From SIG78 sp036677805 (lineage in GTDB: Bacteria > Verrucomicrobiota > Lentisphaeria > Victivallales > Victivallaceae): 64,000 bases of DNA. This document shows, piece after piece, positions 43,442-51,572 of the stretch. Below the pieces are notes generated by a model, which saw only the letters and a list, made by a program, of their open reading frames with translations, did no database searches and was not told the origin of the DNA. Position 1 is the first letter of the stretch; each line of letters opens with the position of its first letter. Position numbers and translations under genes: made by a program. Where the stretch lies: contig JAVBVS010000025.1 in NCBI GenBank assembly GCA_036677805.1, forward strand, positions 51,738 to 115,737. The letters run 5' to 3'.

Positions 43442-44362
43442 TTATTCGGCTGGCGGCGGGGCCTGGGGGCGGCGGTGTTCGCCGGGCGTACAGCCGAAGC
43501 GCCGCCGGAAACAGCGGATGAAATAGCTGCTGTTCTCAAAGCCCGCCAGCCGGGCGATTTCCCCGATATGCAGCCGGGAGTCGGCCAGCAGTTCCCGGGC
43601 CAGCTCCAGCCGCCGCTGATTCAGGTTTTCGATGAAGCCGGCGTGTTCGTGGCGCCGGAAAAGCCGGGAGAGATGGTCGGGGTGAATCCGGAAAAACCGG
43701 GCGACGTCGCTCCGGTTCAGCGGTTCGGTGAAATGTTCGCTGACATAGCTTGCGATATCCCGCCACAGCAGCTCTTCCGCCGGAATCGGCGATTCCTCCG
43801 CATCCAGCTCCAGAATCCGGCGCATGGTCAAAAGCAGCGCCCGCAGCAACTCGTCCCCGCCCGGCGGCGGTTCCGCCTCGGCTTCGGCGGCGACATTCAG
43901 CGTCTGAAGCAGAGCCTGACCGACCGTGTCGATCGCGTTCCGGGTGTGATAGTATCCGGCGCGCCAGCCCGGCTGATCCCGGATCAGGTCGTATCCGATC
44001 AGCGGCGGCTGCGCGGCGGCAAAGGCGCTCGCGCCGTCGTGATCGATGGCGACGCAGCGCACCATGCGCGGCTGAAACACCATCGACAACATGCGGTGCG
44101 GCGTATCCCAGCAGTCGCGGAAACGGTTGCCCGGCGCGCCGAAAATCGCCTCTCCGGCCGCCAGCGTCACGTCGTGTTTGCGGCCCCGGCTGTCGGCCAT
44201 CCAGAGGTTCTTCACCCCTTCCAACACCAGAATGAAGCGGGCGCAGGTGTTGTTGAACGAATCGGGCCGTCCCGGCGGCCGTCCGCCGAGATACTTCAGG
44301 CGCAACGGTTGCGCCAGCGCTGCGTTCACGCAATCAAGCATCAGGTCGCGGGGAGTGTTCAT
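43442..44362 (-). CDS. AraC-family transcriptional regulator
   Basis: A 306-residue protein. The N-terminal half (about 1-190) is a cupin-like sensor (RFILVLEGVKNLWMADS, DVTLAAGEAIFGAPGNRF). The C-terminal AraC/XylS DNA-binding domain (about 205-300) has two HTH motifs: LNRSDVARFFRIHPDHLSRL, and HIGEIARLAGFENSSYFIRC followed by FRRRFGCTPGEHR. It is divergent from the sialidase-fold gene, with a 117-bp shared control region, and is the likely activator of that locus (44480-51069). The effector could be a sialic-acid or glycan breakdown product, by context only. The start at 44362 opens the sensor domain. Confidence 0.9.
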   Translation of the reverse strand: MNTPRDLMLDCVNAALAQPLRLKYLGGRPPGRPDSFNNTCARFILVLEGVKNLWMADSRGRKHDVTLAAGEAIFGAPGNRFRDCWDTPHRMLSMVFQPRMVRCVAIDHDGASAFAAAQPPLIGYDLIRDQPGWRAGYYHTRNAIDTVGQALLQTLNVAAEAEAEPPPGGDELLRALLLTMRRILELDAEESPIPAEELLWRDIASYVSEHFTEPLNRSDVARFFRIHPDHLSRLFRRHEHAGFIENLNQRRLELARELLADSRLHIGEIARLAGFENSSYFIRCFRRRFGCTPGEHRRPQAPPPAE

Positions 44363-44411
44363 GAAAACCTGCCGATGTCGGAAATGTGTTATAAATGTCG
44401 TTCGCGTGTCA

Positions 44412-44440
44412 TTTACAATATTGCTTTTATTGTTTATAAT
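44412..44440 (+). promoter_or_regulatory. Promoter of the sialidase-fold gene
   Basis: TTTACA (44412-44417), a 17-bp spacer and TATAAT (44435-44440) lie 39 bp before the start codon, in the gap shared with the divergent AraC gene. An AraC-type site is expected here but cannot be defined by eye. Confidence 0.65.
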
Positions 44441-44479
44441 ATATAGCGCAAGAACGAGATTTCGCCAATGGAAGTGATT

Positions 44480-45505
44480 ATGAAAATCGAAAAATTCGTG
44501 GTATTGAAAGATTCCGACTACTTTCTGGGCTGGCCCGATCTGGCCTTGGCGGCCGATGGCCGTCTGCTGTGTGTCTACAATGAGTGCCGCGCCCACTGCG
44601 ACCGTTCCCACAGTCGCATTATGCTCACGGTTTCGCATGATCGGGGACGCAGCTGGAGCGCGCCGCGGCCGCTGACCGCGGCTTCCGACGGCAGCGGTTA
44701 TTATTACAACTGTCCGCGATTGAGCCTCCTGCGCGACGGCCGTCTGGCGGCGGTGGTTGACCGCATGCCCCTCGGAACGGGCGGCAAACTCTATGAAGTG
44801 CCGGAAAATCAGCGGGCGGCCGAAAACCGGATCGCTTTTTCCGACGATAACGGCGACCATTGGAGCGCGTGGCAACCGTTGCCGTTGCGGGGCATCGTGC
44901 CGAGCAAACTGACCGAGCTGCGTTCCGGGGACTGGCTGCTCGCCGCCCATCGGCCCGAGGGGCGCAATGCCGAATACCTGATCCGGTCCGGCGATCATGG
45001 CAAAAGCTGGAGTCCGGAAGTGGCGGTGGCGCGCGATGGCCGCTACGAACTTTGCGAAGCCTCGCTGCTGGAACTGCCCGGCGGCGAAATCGCCGCCTTG
45101 CTGCGGGAAAACAGCTTTGTCGGCTGCGACTGCCTGAAGACGGTTTCGCGCGACGGCGGTGCCAGCTGGAGTCCCGTGACCGCGCTGCCGATTCCGGGCT
45201 GCCACCGGCCGGTGGCCGGACTCCTGGCCGACGGCCGGGTGCTGGTTACCTACCGTTTCTATCAGGGCGGCAAGGGCGGCGGGCAGAATTTTTTCGCGGC
45301 GTTGACCGATGTCGCATCGCTGTTGGGCTCGGAGCGGCGTGAAGCCGACTGCCGGTTGATTCCGATCGATTACGACGGCGCCGAGCACTCCGATCTCGGG
45401 TACTCCGGCTGGGTGGAATTCCCGGACGGAGAAATTTATATCGTCAGTTACATCGTCGACGACCACCGTCATGCGCAGTTGCGCGGCTATGCCGTCCGGT
45501 GGTAA
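44480..45505 (+). CDS. Sialidase-fold (BNR/Asp-box) protein without signal peptide
   Basis: A 341-residue protein with a six-bladed propeller pattern. Four Asp-boxes (S-x-D-x-G-x-x-W) lie at about residues 52-59, 121-128, 170-177 and 223-230. Sialidases use an Arg triad, a Tyr-Glu nucleophile pair and an acid Asp; an early FRIP motif is not visible, although GWPDLAL sits where it would be. There is no signal peptide, so the protein is probably cytosolic, unusual for a sialidase. An N-acetylneuraminate-lyase-type gene in the same locus supports a link to sialic acids. It could equally be another exo-glycosidase of this fold. The ATG at 44480 follows GGAAG. Confidence 0.72.
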   Translation: MKIEKFVVLKDSDYFLGWPDLALAADGRLLCVYNECRAHCDRSHSRIMLTVSHDRGRSWSAPRPLTAASDGSGYYYNCPRLSLLRDGRLAAVVDRMPLGTGGKLYEVPENQRAAENRIAFSDDNGDHWSAWQPLPLRGIVPSKLTELRSGDWLLAAHRPEGRNAEYLIRSGDHGKSWSPEVAVARDGRYELCEASLLELPGGEIAALLRENSFVGCDCLKTVSRDGGASWSPVTALPIPGCHRPVAGLLADGRVLVTYRFYQGGKGGGQNFFAALTDVASLLGSERREADCRLIPIDYDGAEHSDLGYSGWVEFPDGEIYIVSYIVDDHRHAQLRGYAVRW

Positions 45506-45574
45506 AACCATAACGGGAAAGGATCGTTCAAAATGCGGATTGCGCCTGTCTTATTAACGAAAGGACGGAAAAAA

Positions 45575-46354
45575 ATGCAACATCGGCCGATTTTCACCCT
45601 CATAGAACTCCTGGTTGTGATCGCGATCATCGCCATTCTGGCTGCGATGCTGCTGCCGGCGCTGTCGGCGGCGCGCGAGCGGGCCCGGAGCACCGGCTGT
45701 CTGGCCAATCTCAAACAGATTGCCTTGGCGACCGGAATCTACGCCATGGACAATCTCGACGATCTGCCGCTGGGCACCACCGCCTACAGTCCGATCGGAT
45801 TGCGCAACATGCGCTGGTATTACGCGCTTGGCGGCATGATCTATCAGGATACCACCATGGACAACAAGACCGTGTCGGAAGACACCCGGAAACTGGGTTA
45901 CAACAGCAGCGCCAGCATCGCCGCGGGGCAGAATGTCTACTGTCCGTCGGCCGACGCCGAACTCGGCTTCACCTACGGCTGCAATTTCGCCGACCAGACC
46001 GCGGGGACGGTCAACCGCGCCATTCCGTTCGATGCCTGCGGCAGCCCGTTGGCCCATAAACATTCGCAGCAACTGCCGGACATCATGTATTACGCCGACG
46101 CCAACAATTCCGCCACCATCGTCAGTCCCAAAGCGGCCAACGGCGCGCTGACCTACGACAGCAATAAGAACGGCATTCTCGACAGCAAAAGCTCGAGCGC
46201 CAGCTGGAAATTCAACTTCGCCGGGGCCGACCGTCACGGCCAGGGCATCAACTATGCCTGCGCCGACGGCAGCGCCAGGTGGGCCAATACCCGCGAATGG
46301 GAAACCAACATGAATCAATCGGGATTTATCTTCAATACGGAGTACAATCAATGA
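45575..46354 (+). CDS. Pseudopilin-like protein 5 (H-X9-DG type)
   Basis: A 259-residue protein. It starts MQHRPIFTLIELLVV, with a prepilin peptidase site and a helix ending in ALSAARERARSTGC. The soluble domain carries CPSADAELGFTYGCNF. The C-terminal motif is His-GQGINYACA-Asp-Gly, the standard H-X9-DG form, unlike the three tandem members. AAAGGAC lies upstream; an earlier ATG at 45533 is in frame but would give an atypical leader. The stop overlaps the start of the following GH42-like giant by 4 bp (ATGA), so the two are translationally coupled. That overlap is the strongest sign in the window that pseudopilin and glycosidase act together. Confidence 0.87.
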   Translation: MQHRPIFTLIELLVVIAIIAILAAMLLPALSAARERARSTGCLANLKQIALATGIYAMDNLDDLPLGTTAYSPIGLRNMRWYYALGGMIYQDTTMDNKTVSEDTRKLGYNSSASIAAGQNVYCPSADAELGFTYGCNFADQTAGTVNRAIPFDACGSPLAHKHSQQLPDIMYYADANNSATIVSPKAANGALTYDSNKNGILDSKSSSASWKFNFAGADRHGQGINYACADGSARWANTREWETNMNQSGFIFNTEYNQ

Positions 46355-49300
46355 AGCTGACCATTGGAATTGCGGTTATGGGGGCTGCGGCGGCATTGGC
46401 TGCCGCGCCGATTGCCGAATGGCAGGGCGAAGTCACCGGTCCGGTGGATGGAGTGTTTCAGGTAAAACAGCCGGGGAGTGTGATCGCCCGGAGCGTTTTT
46501 CCGGTGGAGCCGGGGCGGCGCTACCGGCTTTCGGGCGAATTTCGGCTGGCTGCCGGAAGTGAAGGCGCGCTCTATTTCGGTTTTCGCGAACTCGACGCCG
46601 AACGACGTCCGATTTTGACGCGCTGGGTCAATATCGTCGGCGGTACCGATACCGAACTGGCCGCCGCCGCCCGAAAAGGCGATACCGCGGTCAGACTTAA
46701 CAATGCCGAGAACTGGCGCGACATCAAGCGCTATGAACTGATTGCGTTCGACGCCAAACCGGATTTTTCCGATCTTCCCAATCGTTCCGCCGAAATCGGC
46801 GTCGCTGAAGTCAAAGATGGTGTCGCGACTTTGCGCACGCCATTGGACAGGGATTATCCCGCCGGCACTCCGGTCCGGCTCCATCGCGACCGCGCCCCCT
46901 GGAACAACTGCGCCGCCGCCGGAAAAGCGTTGAACGCGCAATGGCAGACTTTTCAGGGCGAGATTTCCGGCATCCAGCGTTCCGGCACCCGTGACGGCCA
47001 ATGGCGTCCGGGGACGGCTTATGCCGAGGTGGTGATCACATTCAATGCTCCGAAAAATTCCGGGGCTGAACTGGATTTTCGCAATGTCGCCGTGGCCAGC
47101 AGCGGTCAGGAGGTGGTGGCCAAAGGCCGCCCCGGCGAAGACGCGCTTTATAATCCCGCCGCATGGAAAACCGTCGCGGACTTTTTTCAATGCGATCGTC
47201 CCGGTGAGGTTCTCGCCGCGCGGACCGCCTGGTCGACTGCCGAATTCACGGTGGAAGCGGAGCTGGAAGTGCCGTCGCTTGACGGTTCGGAATGCGGTCT
47301 GGCCGCCGGCAACATCGTCTGGGGATTGGACGGCGCCCCGGAGGCGAAGCTCTTTGTGGAAGGACGCGATTTCCGCCGCCGCGAATTGGGCTCGGCCGCG
47401 GACCTCATTACGCCCGGCAAGCCATTCGTGTTGACGTTGCGCGGCAACGACCGCGATCGGACGATGCATGCCGCCATCGACGGCAAGCCGATCGGGGAAT
47501 GCCCCTATCTGGTCAATCGCACGCTCAACTTCGGCATCCGTTCGGGCGCCCGCGGCATCAAGGTCCGGCGGTTTGAGATCGACGGCCGCCCCGGCGACCG
47601 CGAATCGGCATTGCCGGTGGCCGGCAGCGTGATCGATATCGCGCAACCGGAAAACCGGCTGTTGTTGCCGGGCTGGAATGCCGCGGCGGGAGACTATCCG
47701 GCGACGCTGGCCGATTCCGAGGGCCATGAATCCGCTTTGACGGCCGTCATTGCCGTCGACGGCACAGTCCGGCTTCCGGCGGCGACGCTGGCCGAGGTTT
47801 ACCGGAACGTAACGCTTCCCTTTCTGATCCATCCGGCGCTTCTGACCGTCAAACAGCCAGAACGGGATTATCAGTGTCGCATCGTGCTCGGCGATTCCCG
47901 CCGGAAAACCGATTTTCCCAAAGGGGAAGTGCGCAAAACCGCCGTCGGCAACCGCATTTTCCTCGATGGCGAACCCTGCGGCGTCTATCTGTCGCACTTC
48001 GACTACAACGGCCGAGCGGTGATGGAGAAGGCTTTTTCCGCCGATGCCGTGCGTGATTTCGCCGCCGCCGGATTTACCGGCAGCCTGATGATTCTCGCGC
48101 CCTACAAATACATGTACGGCGGCAAATTCGATCTGGCGGGCTTCATGGCCGAATTCGAACAGGCCGCCGCCGCCATCGCGGCCGAAAACCCGTCGGCGCA
48201 GTTCGACATCCAATTTTTTCTCTACACTTCCACCGACTGGAACGATCACCACCGTGATGAACTGATCAAGCTTGACAACGGCAAAACCACCCTGGCGCAT
48301 GCCTATCGTCAGGAGTTGCAGCCCTCCTATGCTTCGGCATCCTGGCGGCGCGACATGGGTGAAATCGTCCGGCAAAGCGTCGCGGCTTTGCGCCGATCGG
48401 CGTTTGCCGACCGCATCGCCAGTTTCCGGCTGCTCTATGCCAATTGCGGCGAATGGAACCACTGGGGTTATCATGAAGAGGCCTATGTCGATTATTCGGC
48501 GCCGATGCAGCAGGCTTTCGGGCATTGGCTGGCGGAGCAGTACCATACGCCGGAAGCGTTACGCAAAGCCTGGAACCGGACGGATGTCGACTTCACCTCG
48601 TCCGGCCTGGTCCCGCCGCGCCAACTTCGGGAACAGAGCCGGGATGTGGTCCGGGGCGGCGGCGCGGTCACGCAGCCGGTGATCGATTATTATCGCTTCT
48701 TTCAGGAATATGCGGCCGATACCATCCTCCATTTCGCGAAGATCGTAAAGCAGTCTTCGGACAACCGGTTGCTGACCGGGGCCTATTACGGTTATTACAA
48801 GGGCCACTATTTCGCCAATCCCTACCATTTTCAGGATTCCGGCCACTATGCGACCTGGAAGATGATCCGTTCTCCGTACATCGATTTTATCGGCGGTCCC
48901 AATTCCTACTATCTGCGGGGGGCGATTTTCGACGTCAACGCCCCCGCCGCGTCGGTGTCGCTGCACGGCAAAATCTGGATTTGCGAAGAGGATATCCGCA
49001 CTCACCGCAGCGGGCCCAAGCCTCACATTCATCAGGGCATCACCGCCAATCAGGCGGAAACCTCGGCGCTGTTGACCCGGGATTTCGCGGGCATGCTCGC
49101 CAGTGGAACCGTGGGCTACTTTTATGATTTCATCGCCGGCTGGTATCGCGATCCGGAAACCATGGAACTGATCGGCAAACTGGCCCGGATCGACCGGGCT
49201 CGCAGTCAATCCGAAAAGGCGGCGGACTCCGCCGCCGAAGTCGCGATCCTGCTCAGCGAGTCGGTCATTCCCTATTGTTCCGGCAGCAGCGCCGCCAATC

Positions 49301-50079
49301 TGGTCAGCGGCGAGCGGCGCAATCTCGGCGGGGTCGATTTCTGGGGCATTCCGGTGGATTATTACCTCGAAAGCGACATCGACCGAATCGACTTCGACCG
49401 CTATCGGACGGTGATTTTCTACAACAGCTTCTACCTTGATGATGAACTTTTGACCCGGGTTCGCGAGCGGGTGGCCAAAAACAACCGGACCTTGATTTTT
49501 CTCTATGCCCCCGGCATTGTCGACGCCGCCAATACGGTCACTGCCGCCCGTTCCAGGGAGCTCACCGGGATCGGCTTGACGCTGACGCCGCCCGCGCCGG
49601 GCACACCGTTGACGACGACCTGGCAGCGGGTCAGCTGCAAGGAGCCCTATCTGCGCTTCACCGCCATCGACGACCCCGATGCCACCGTGCTGGCGACCTT
49701 CGCCGACGGCAAGCCGGCGGCGGCCGAACGCCGTTTCAAGGATTACCGCTCGATCGTGATCTGTCATCCTTTTCCGGACACGGTCTTCATGCGCGATCTC
49801 CTGAGCCGCAACAAGGTTCATGTTTACAGCAGCGGCAAGTCCGGATTCCCGGCGGTCTATGTCGCGCCGCCCCTGATCGGTGTTTTCAGCCGCAAGGGCG
49901 GGGCCCAGACGCTGACGCTGCGGGAACCGGTTGAAATCGCGGTCGATCTGATCGCCGGCACGGTTCTCGGACGCAACACCGCCCAAATCGATTTCGAATT
50001 GCCGAAGGAACCCCACACGGTGCTGCTCTACACCGGGACGCTGGCCGAATACGAGCGGTTATACAAGGAGGCCGAGTAA
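46351..50079 (+). CDS. Very large exported GH42-like protein C
   Basis: A 1242-residue protein with a signal peptide (LTIGIAVMGAAAALAAAP). Beta-rich regions cover about 20-450: a binding domain (VFPVEPGRRYRLSGEFRL), then a LamG-like or CBM domain (TVEAELEVPSLDGSECG). A GH42-like barrel starts at about 530 (KTAVGNRIFLDGEPCGVYLS). The acid/base candidate is Glu701 in YANCGEWNHWG, and nucleophile candidates are Glu879 and Glu880 in WICEEDIRTH. A GH42-like middle domain (VIFYNSFYLDDELL) and a beta C-terminus follow. It resembles proteins A and B in its barrel. Co-expression with the sialidase-fold and lyase genes suggests a sialylated, galactose-containing glycan such as mucin, which is inference. 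Confidence 0.77.
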   Translation: MKLTIGIAVMGAAAALAAAPIAEWQGEVTGPVDGVFQVKQPGSVIARSVFPVEPGRRYRLSGEFRLAAGSEGALYFGFRELDAERRPILTRWVNIVGGTDTELAAAARKGDTAVRLNNAENWRDIKRYELIAFDAKPDFSDLPNRSAEIGVAEVKDGVATLRTPLDRDYPAGTPVRLHRDRAPWNNCAAAGKALNAQWQTFQGEISGIQRSGTRDGQWRPGTAYAEVVITFNAPKNSGAELDFRNVAVASSGQEVVAKGRPGEDALYNPAAWKTVADFFQCDRPGEVLAARTAWSTAEFTVEAELEVPSLDGSECGLAAGNIVWGLDGAPEAKLFVEGRDFRRRELGSAADLITPGKPFVLTLRGNDRDRTMHAAIDGKPIGECPYLVNRTLNFGIRSGARGIKVRRFEIDGRPGDRESALPVAGSVIDIAQPENRLLLPGWNAAAGDYPATLADSEGHESALTAVIAVDGTVRLPAATLAEVYRNVTLPFLIHPALLTVKQPERDYQCRIVLGDSRRKTDFPKGEVRKTAVGNRIFLDGEPCGVYLSHFDYNGRAVMEKAFSADAVRDFAAAGFTGSLMILAPYKYMYGGKFDLAGFMAEFEQAAAAIAAENPSAQFDIQFFLYTSTDWNDHHRDELIKLDNGKTTLAHAYRQELQPSYASASWRRDMGEIVRQSVAALRRSAFADRIASFRLLYANCGEWNHWGYHEEAYVDYSAPMQQAFGHWLAEQYHTPEALRKAWNRTDVDFTSSGLVPPRQLREQSRDVVRGGGAVTQPVIDYYRFFQEYAADTILHFAKIVKQSSDNRLLTGAYYGYYKGHYFANPYHFQDSGHYATWKMIRSPYIDFIGGPNSYYLRGAIFDVNAPAASVSLHGKIWICEEDIRTHRSGPKPHIHQGITANQAETSALLTRDFAGMLASGTVGYFYDFIAGWYRDPETMELIGKLARIDRARSQSEKAADSAAEVAILLSESVIPYCSGSSAANLVSGERRNLGGVDFWGIPVDYYLESDIDRIDFDRYRTVIFYNSFYLDDELLTRVRERVAKNNRTLIFLYAPGIVDAANTVTAARSRELTGIGLTLTPPAPGTPLTTTWQRVSCKEPYLRFTAIDDPDATVLATFADGKPAAAERRFKDYRSIVICHPFPDTVFMRDLLSRNKVHVYSSGKSGFPAVYVAPPLIGVFSRKGGAQTLTLREPVEIAVDLIAGTVLGRNTAQIDFELPKEPHTVLLYTGTLAEYERLYKEAE

Positions 50080-50102
50080 CGGCTGACAGCGTTGCTCTAC
50101 CC

Positions 50103-50130
50103 GCCCGGCGGCGCGTTCGCGCCGCCGGGC
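50103..50130. other. Very stable GC hairpin between GH42-like gene C and the aldolase gene
   Basis: GCCCGGCGGCGC / GCGCCGCCGGGC forms a perfect 12-bp stem with a 4-nt loop. No T-run follows, and the next start is 25 bp away. It may set relative expression of the two genes by protecting or pausing the mRNA. Confidence 0.6.
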
Positions 50131-50154
50131 TCCACCATATAAACAGGATTGGGA

Positions 50155-51069
50155 ATGATGTTGAAACCGGAAAAAATCAACGGCCTGATTGCGGCCCCTT
50201 TTACCGCCTTCACCGCCGCGAATGAGATCGATTATGCCATGGTGCCGCGCCAAGTCGAAGCGCTTTTGCGTCAGGGAGTGGCCGGAGCCTATGTGCTCGG
50301 CACCACCGGCGAAGGCGTTTCCTGCTCGCTGGCAGAACGTCTGGAACTGATGGCGGCATGGAGCGATGCGTCGCGCGGCCGGCTGAAGCTGATCGCGCAC
50401 ATCGGTGCGTTGGCGCTGCCCGAGGTGAGGATTCTGGCTCGTCAGGCGGTGAAGTGCGGCTATTTTGCGACCTCGGTGGTGCCGCCGACTTATTTCCGCC
50501 CCGGCAGCGCCGCCGATCTGGCCGCCTATCTGGCGGAAAGCGCGGGTTACGCGCCGGAATTGCCTTTCTACTATTACCACACCATGCTGGCGCGGCTCGA
50601 TATCACGGCGACGGCGCTGCTCGAAACGGTCGAGGCCGGTTGCCCGATTCCGAATCTGGCCGGGGTCAAGTTCAACCATCACGATTTTTTCGATTACCAG
50701 AACGCCTGTCATGTCGCGGACGGCAAGTACGATATCGTCTACGGCGTCGACGAATTCTTCGCCGGGGCGCTCGCCCTGGGGGCGCGGGGGTTCATCGGCA
50801 GCACCTACAACTATTCGGCGCGGCTTTATCAGCGCATCCGGGACGATTGGGCCGACAATCGCCAGGACGCGGTGCTGACCGGCATGCGCACGGTCTGCGC
50901 CGGCGTCCGGTTGCTTCAGGCTTACGGCGGACTGCCTTGCGGCAAAGCGCTGATGCGGCTCCAGGGGCTCGATCTCGGCGGCGTCCGATTGCCGCTGCGG
51001 CCGCTTGCCGGGGAACGGCAGCGGGAGCTTGTGGAAAAAGCCCGGACGATTTTCGGAACCGCTGTCTGA
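50155..51069 (+). CDS. DHDPS-family aldolase, probable N-acetylneuraminate lyase
   Basis: A 304-residue class I aldolase of the DapA/NanA barrel family. GTTGEG is the pyruvate-binding loop. The catalytic Tyr is in FYYYHTML, and the Schiff-base Lys is in LAGVKFNHHDFFDY. The YYYH block is like that of animal-type N-acetylneuraminate lyases more than DapA, and VYGVDEFFAGALALGARG is the usual C-terminal part. NanA splits sialic acid into N-acetylmannosamine and pyruvate. It lies in the AraC/sialidase-fold/GH42-like locus, which supports this reading; nanE and nanK are not in the window. A second ATG at 50158 is an equal start. Confidence 0.85.
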   Translation: MMLKPEKINGLIAAPFTAFTAANEIDYAMVPRQVEALLRQGVAGAYVLGTTGEGVSCSLAERLELMAAWSDASRGRLKLIAHIGALALPEVRILARQAVKCGYFATSVVPPTYFRPGSAADLAAYLAESAGYAPELPFYYYHTMLARLDITATALLETVEAGCPIPNLAGVKFNHHDFFDYQNACHVADGKYDIVYGVDEFFAGALALGARGFIGSTYNYSARLYQRIRDDWADNRQDAVLTGMRTVCAGVRLLQAYGGLPCGKALMRLQGLDLGGVRLPLRPLAGERQRELVEKARTIFGTAV

Positions 51070-51077
51070 GCACGGTT

Positions 51078-51108
51078 CACGGTTCTGATCCGAGCCGCGG
51101 TTTTTTTT
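51078..51108 (+). terminator. Intrinsic terminator after the aldolase gene
   Basis: CACGGTTC / GAGCCGCG forms a stem with one wobble and one mismatch around TGATCC, and eight T follow directly. Confidence 0.7.
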
Positions 51109-51572
51109 GATTAAGTAATACTTAAACTTCTGAAATTCCGCTGGAATCGAACCGGCGCACGATAAAAAAATCAGTGAATATTACCGTATCATGCCGGGGC
51201 ATTCGCAACGGCATGTTTTTTTTGCCGGGTTCCGGTATTGTTCCGGTCTGTTTTTTTGCAATATTCTTAGAGTAAGAATGATAAACATTCTTTTGATAAA
51301 CGGTATCCGGCGGCTTCCGGTCTGCTTTTTGTCGTTTCGGCGGATGACCGACGGACGACCCGGGAATAAAGGTCGAAAAAAGACGATGAATTTTGTCGGG
51401 AAAACTTGAAAAATAGAAAAAATGGAGTATAATATATGTCGAATGGAATTGCACTGAGTTGAGCCACGGCGCTTTCCGGTCATAAAGACGGGGAAACTGA
51501 ATTCGGAAATAAGCCGGTGGCAACAAAGCTGCTCCAGTAAAAACTGTGCAGATAAAAATGGAGGGATGAAAT
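51109..51572 (+). promoter_or_regulatory. AT-rich intergenic region with promoter for the sorted protein
   Basis: This 464-bp stretch is markedly AT-richer than its flanks, and I found no convincing gene. It holds a palindrome TTAAGTA-a-TACTTAA (51111-51125). A promoter is visible as TTGAAA (51406-51411), a 16-bp spacer and TATAAT (51428-51433), implying a 5' leader of about 130 nt before the VPLPA-like protein gene. Open frames here use codons unlike neighbouring genes. Confidence 0.55.

Noticed and set aside
51122..51526. Small open frames on both strands in the AT-rich gap
   Set aside because: No ribosome site, unusual composition and no pattern of a known small protein; the region also holds a promoter.
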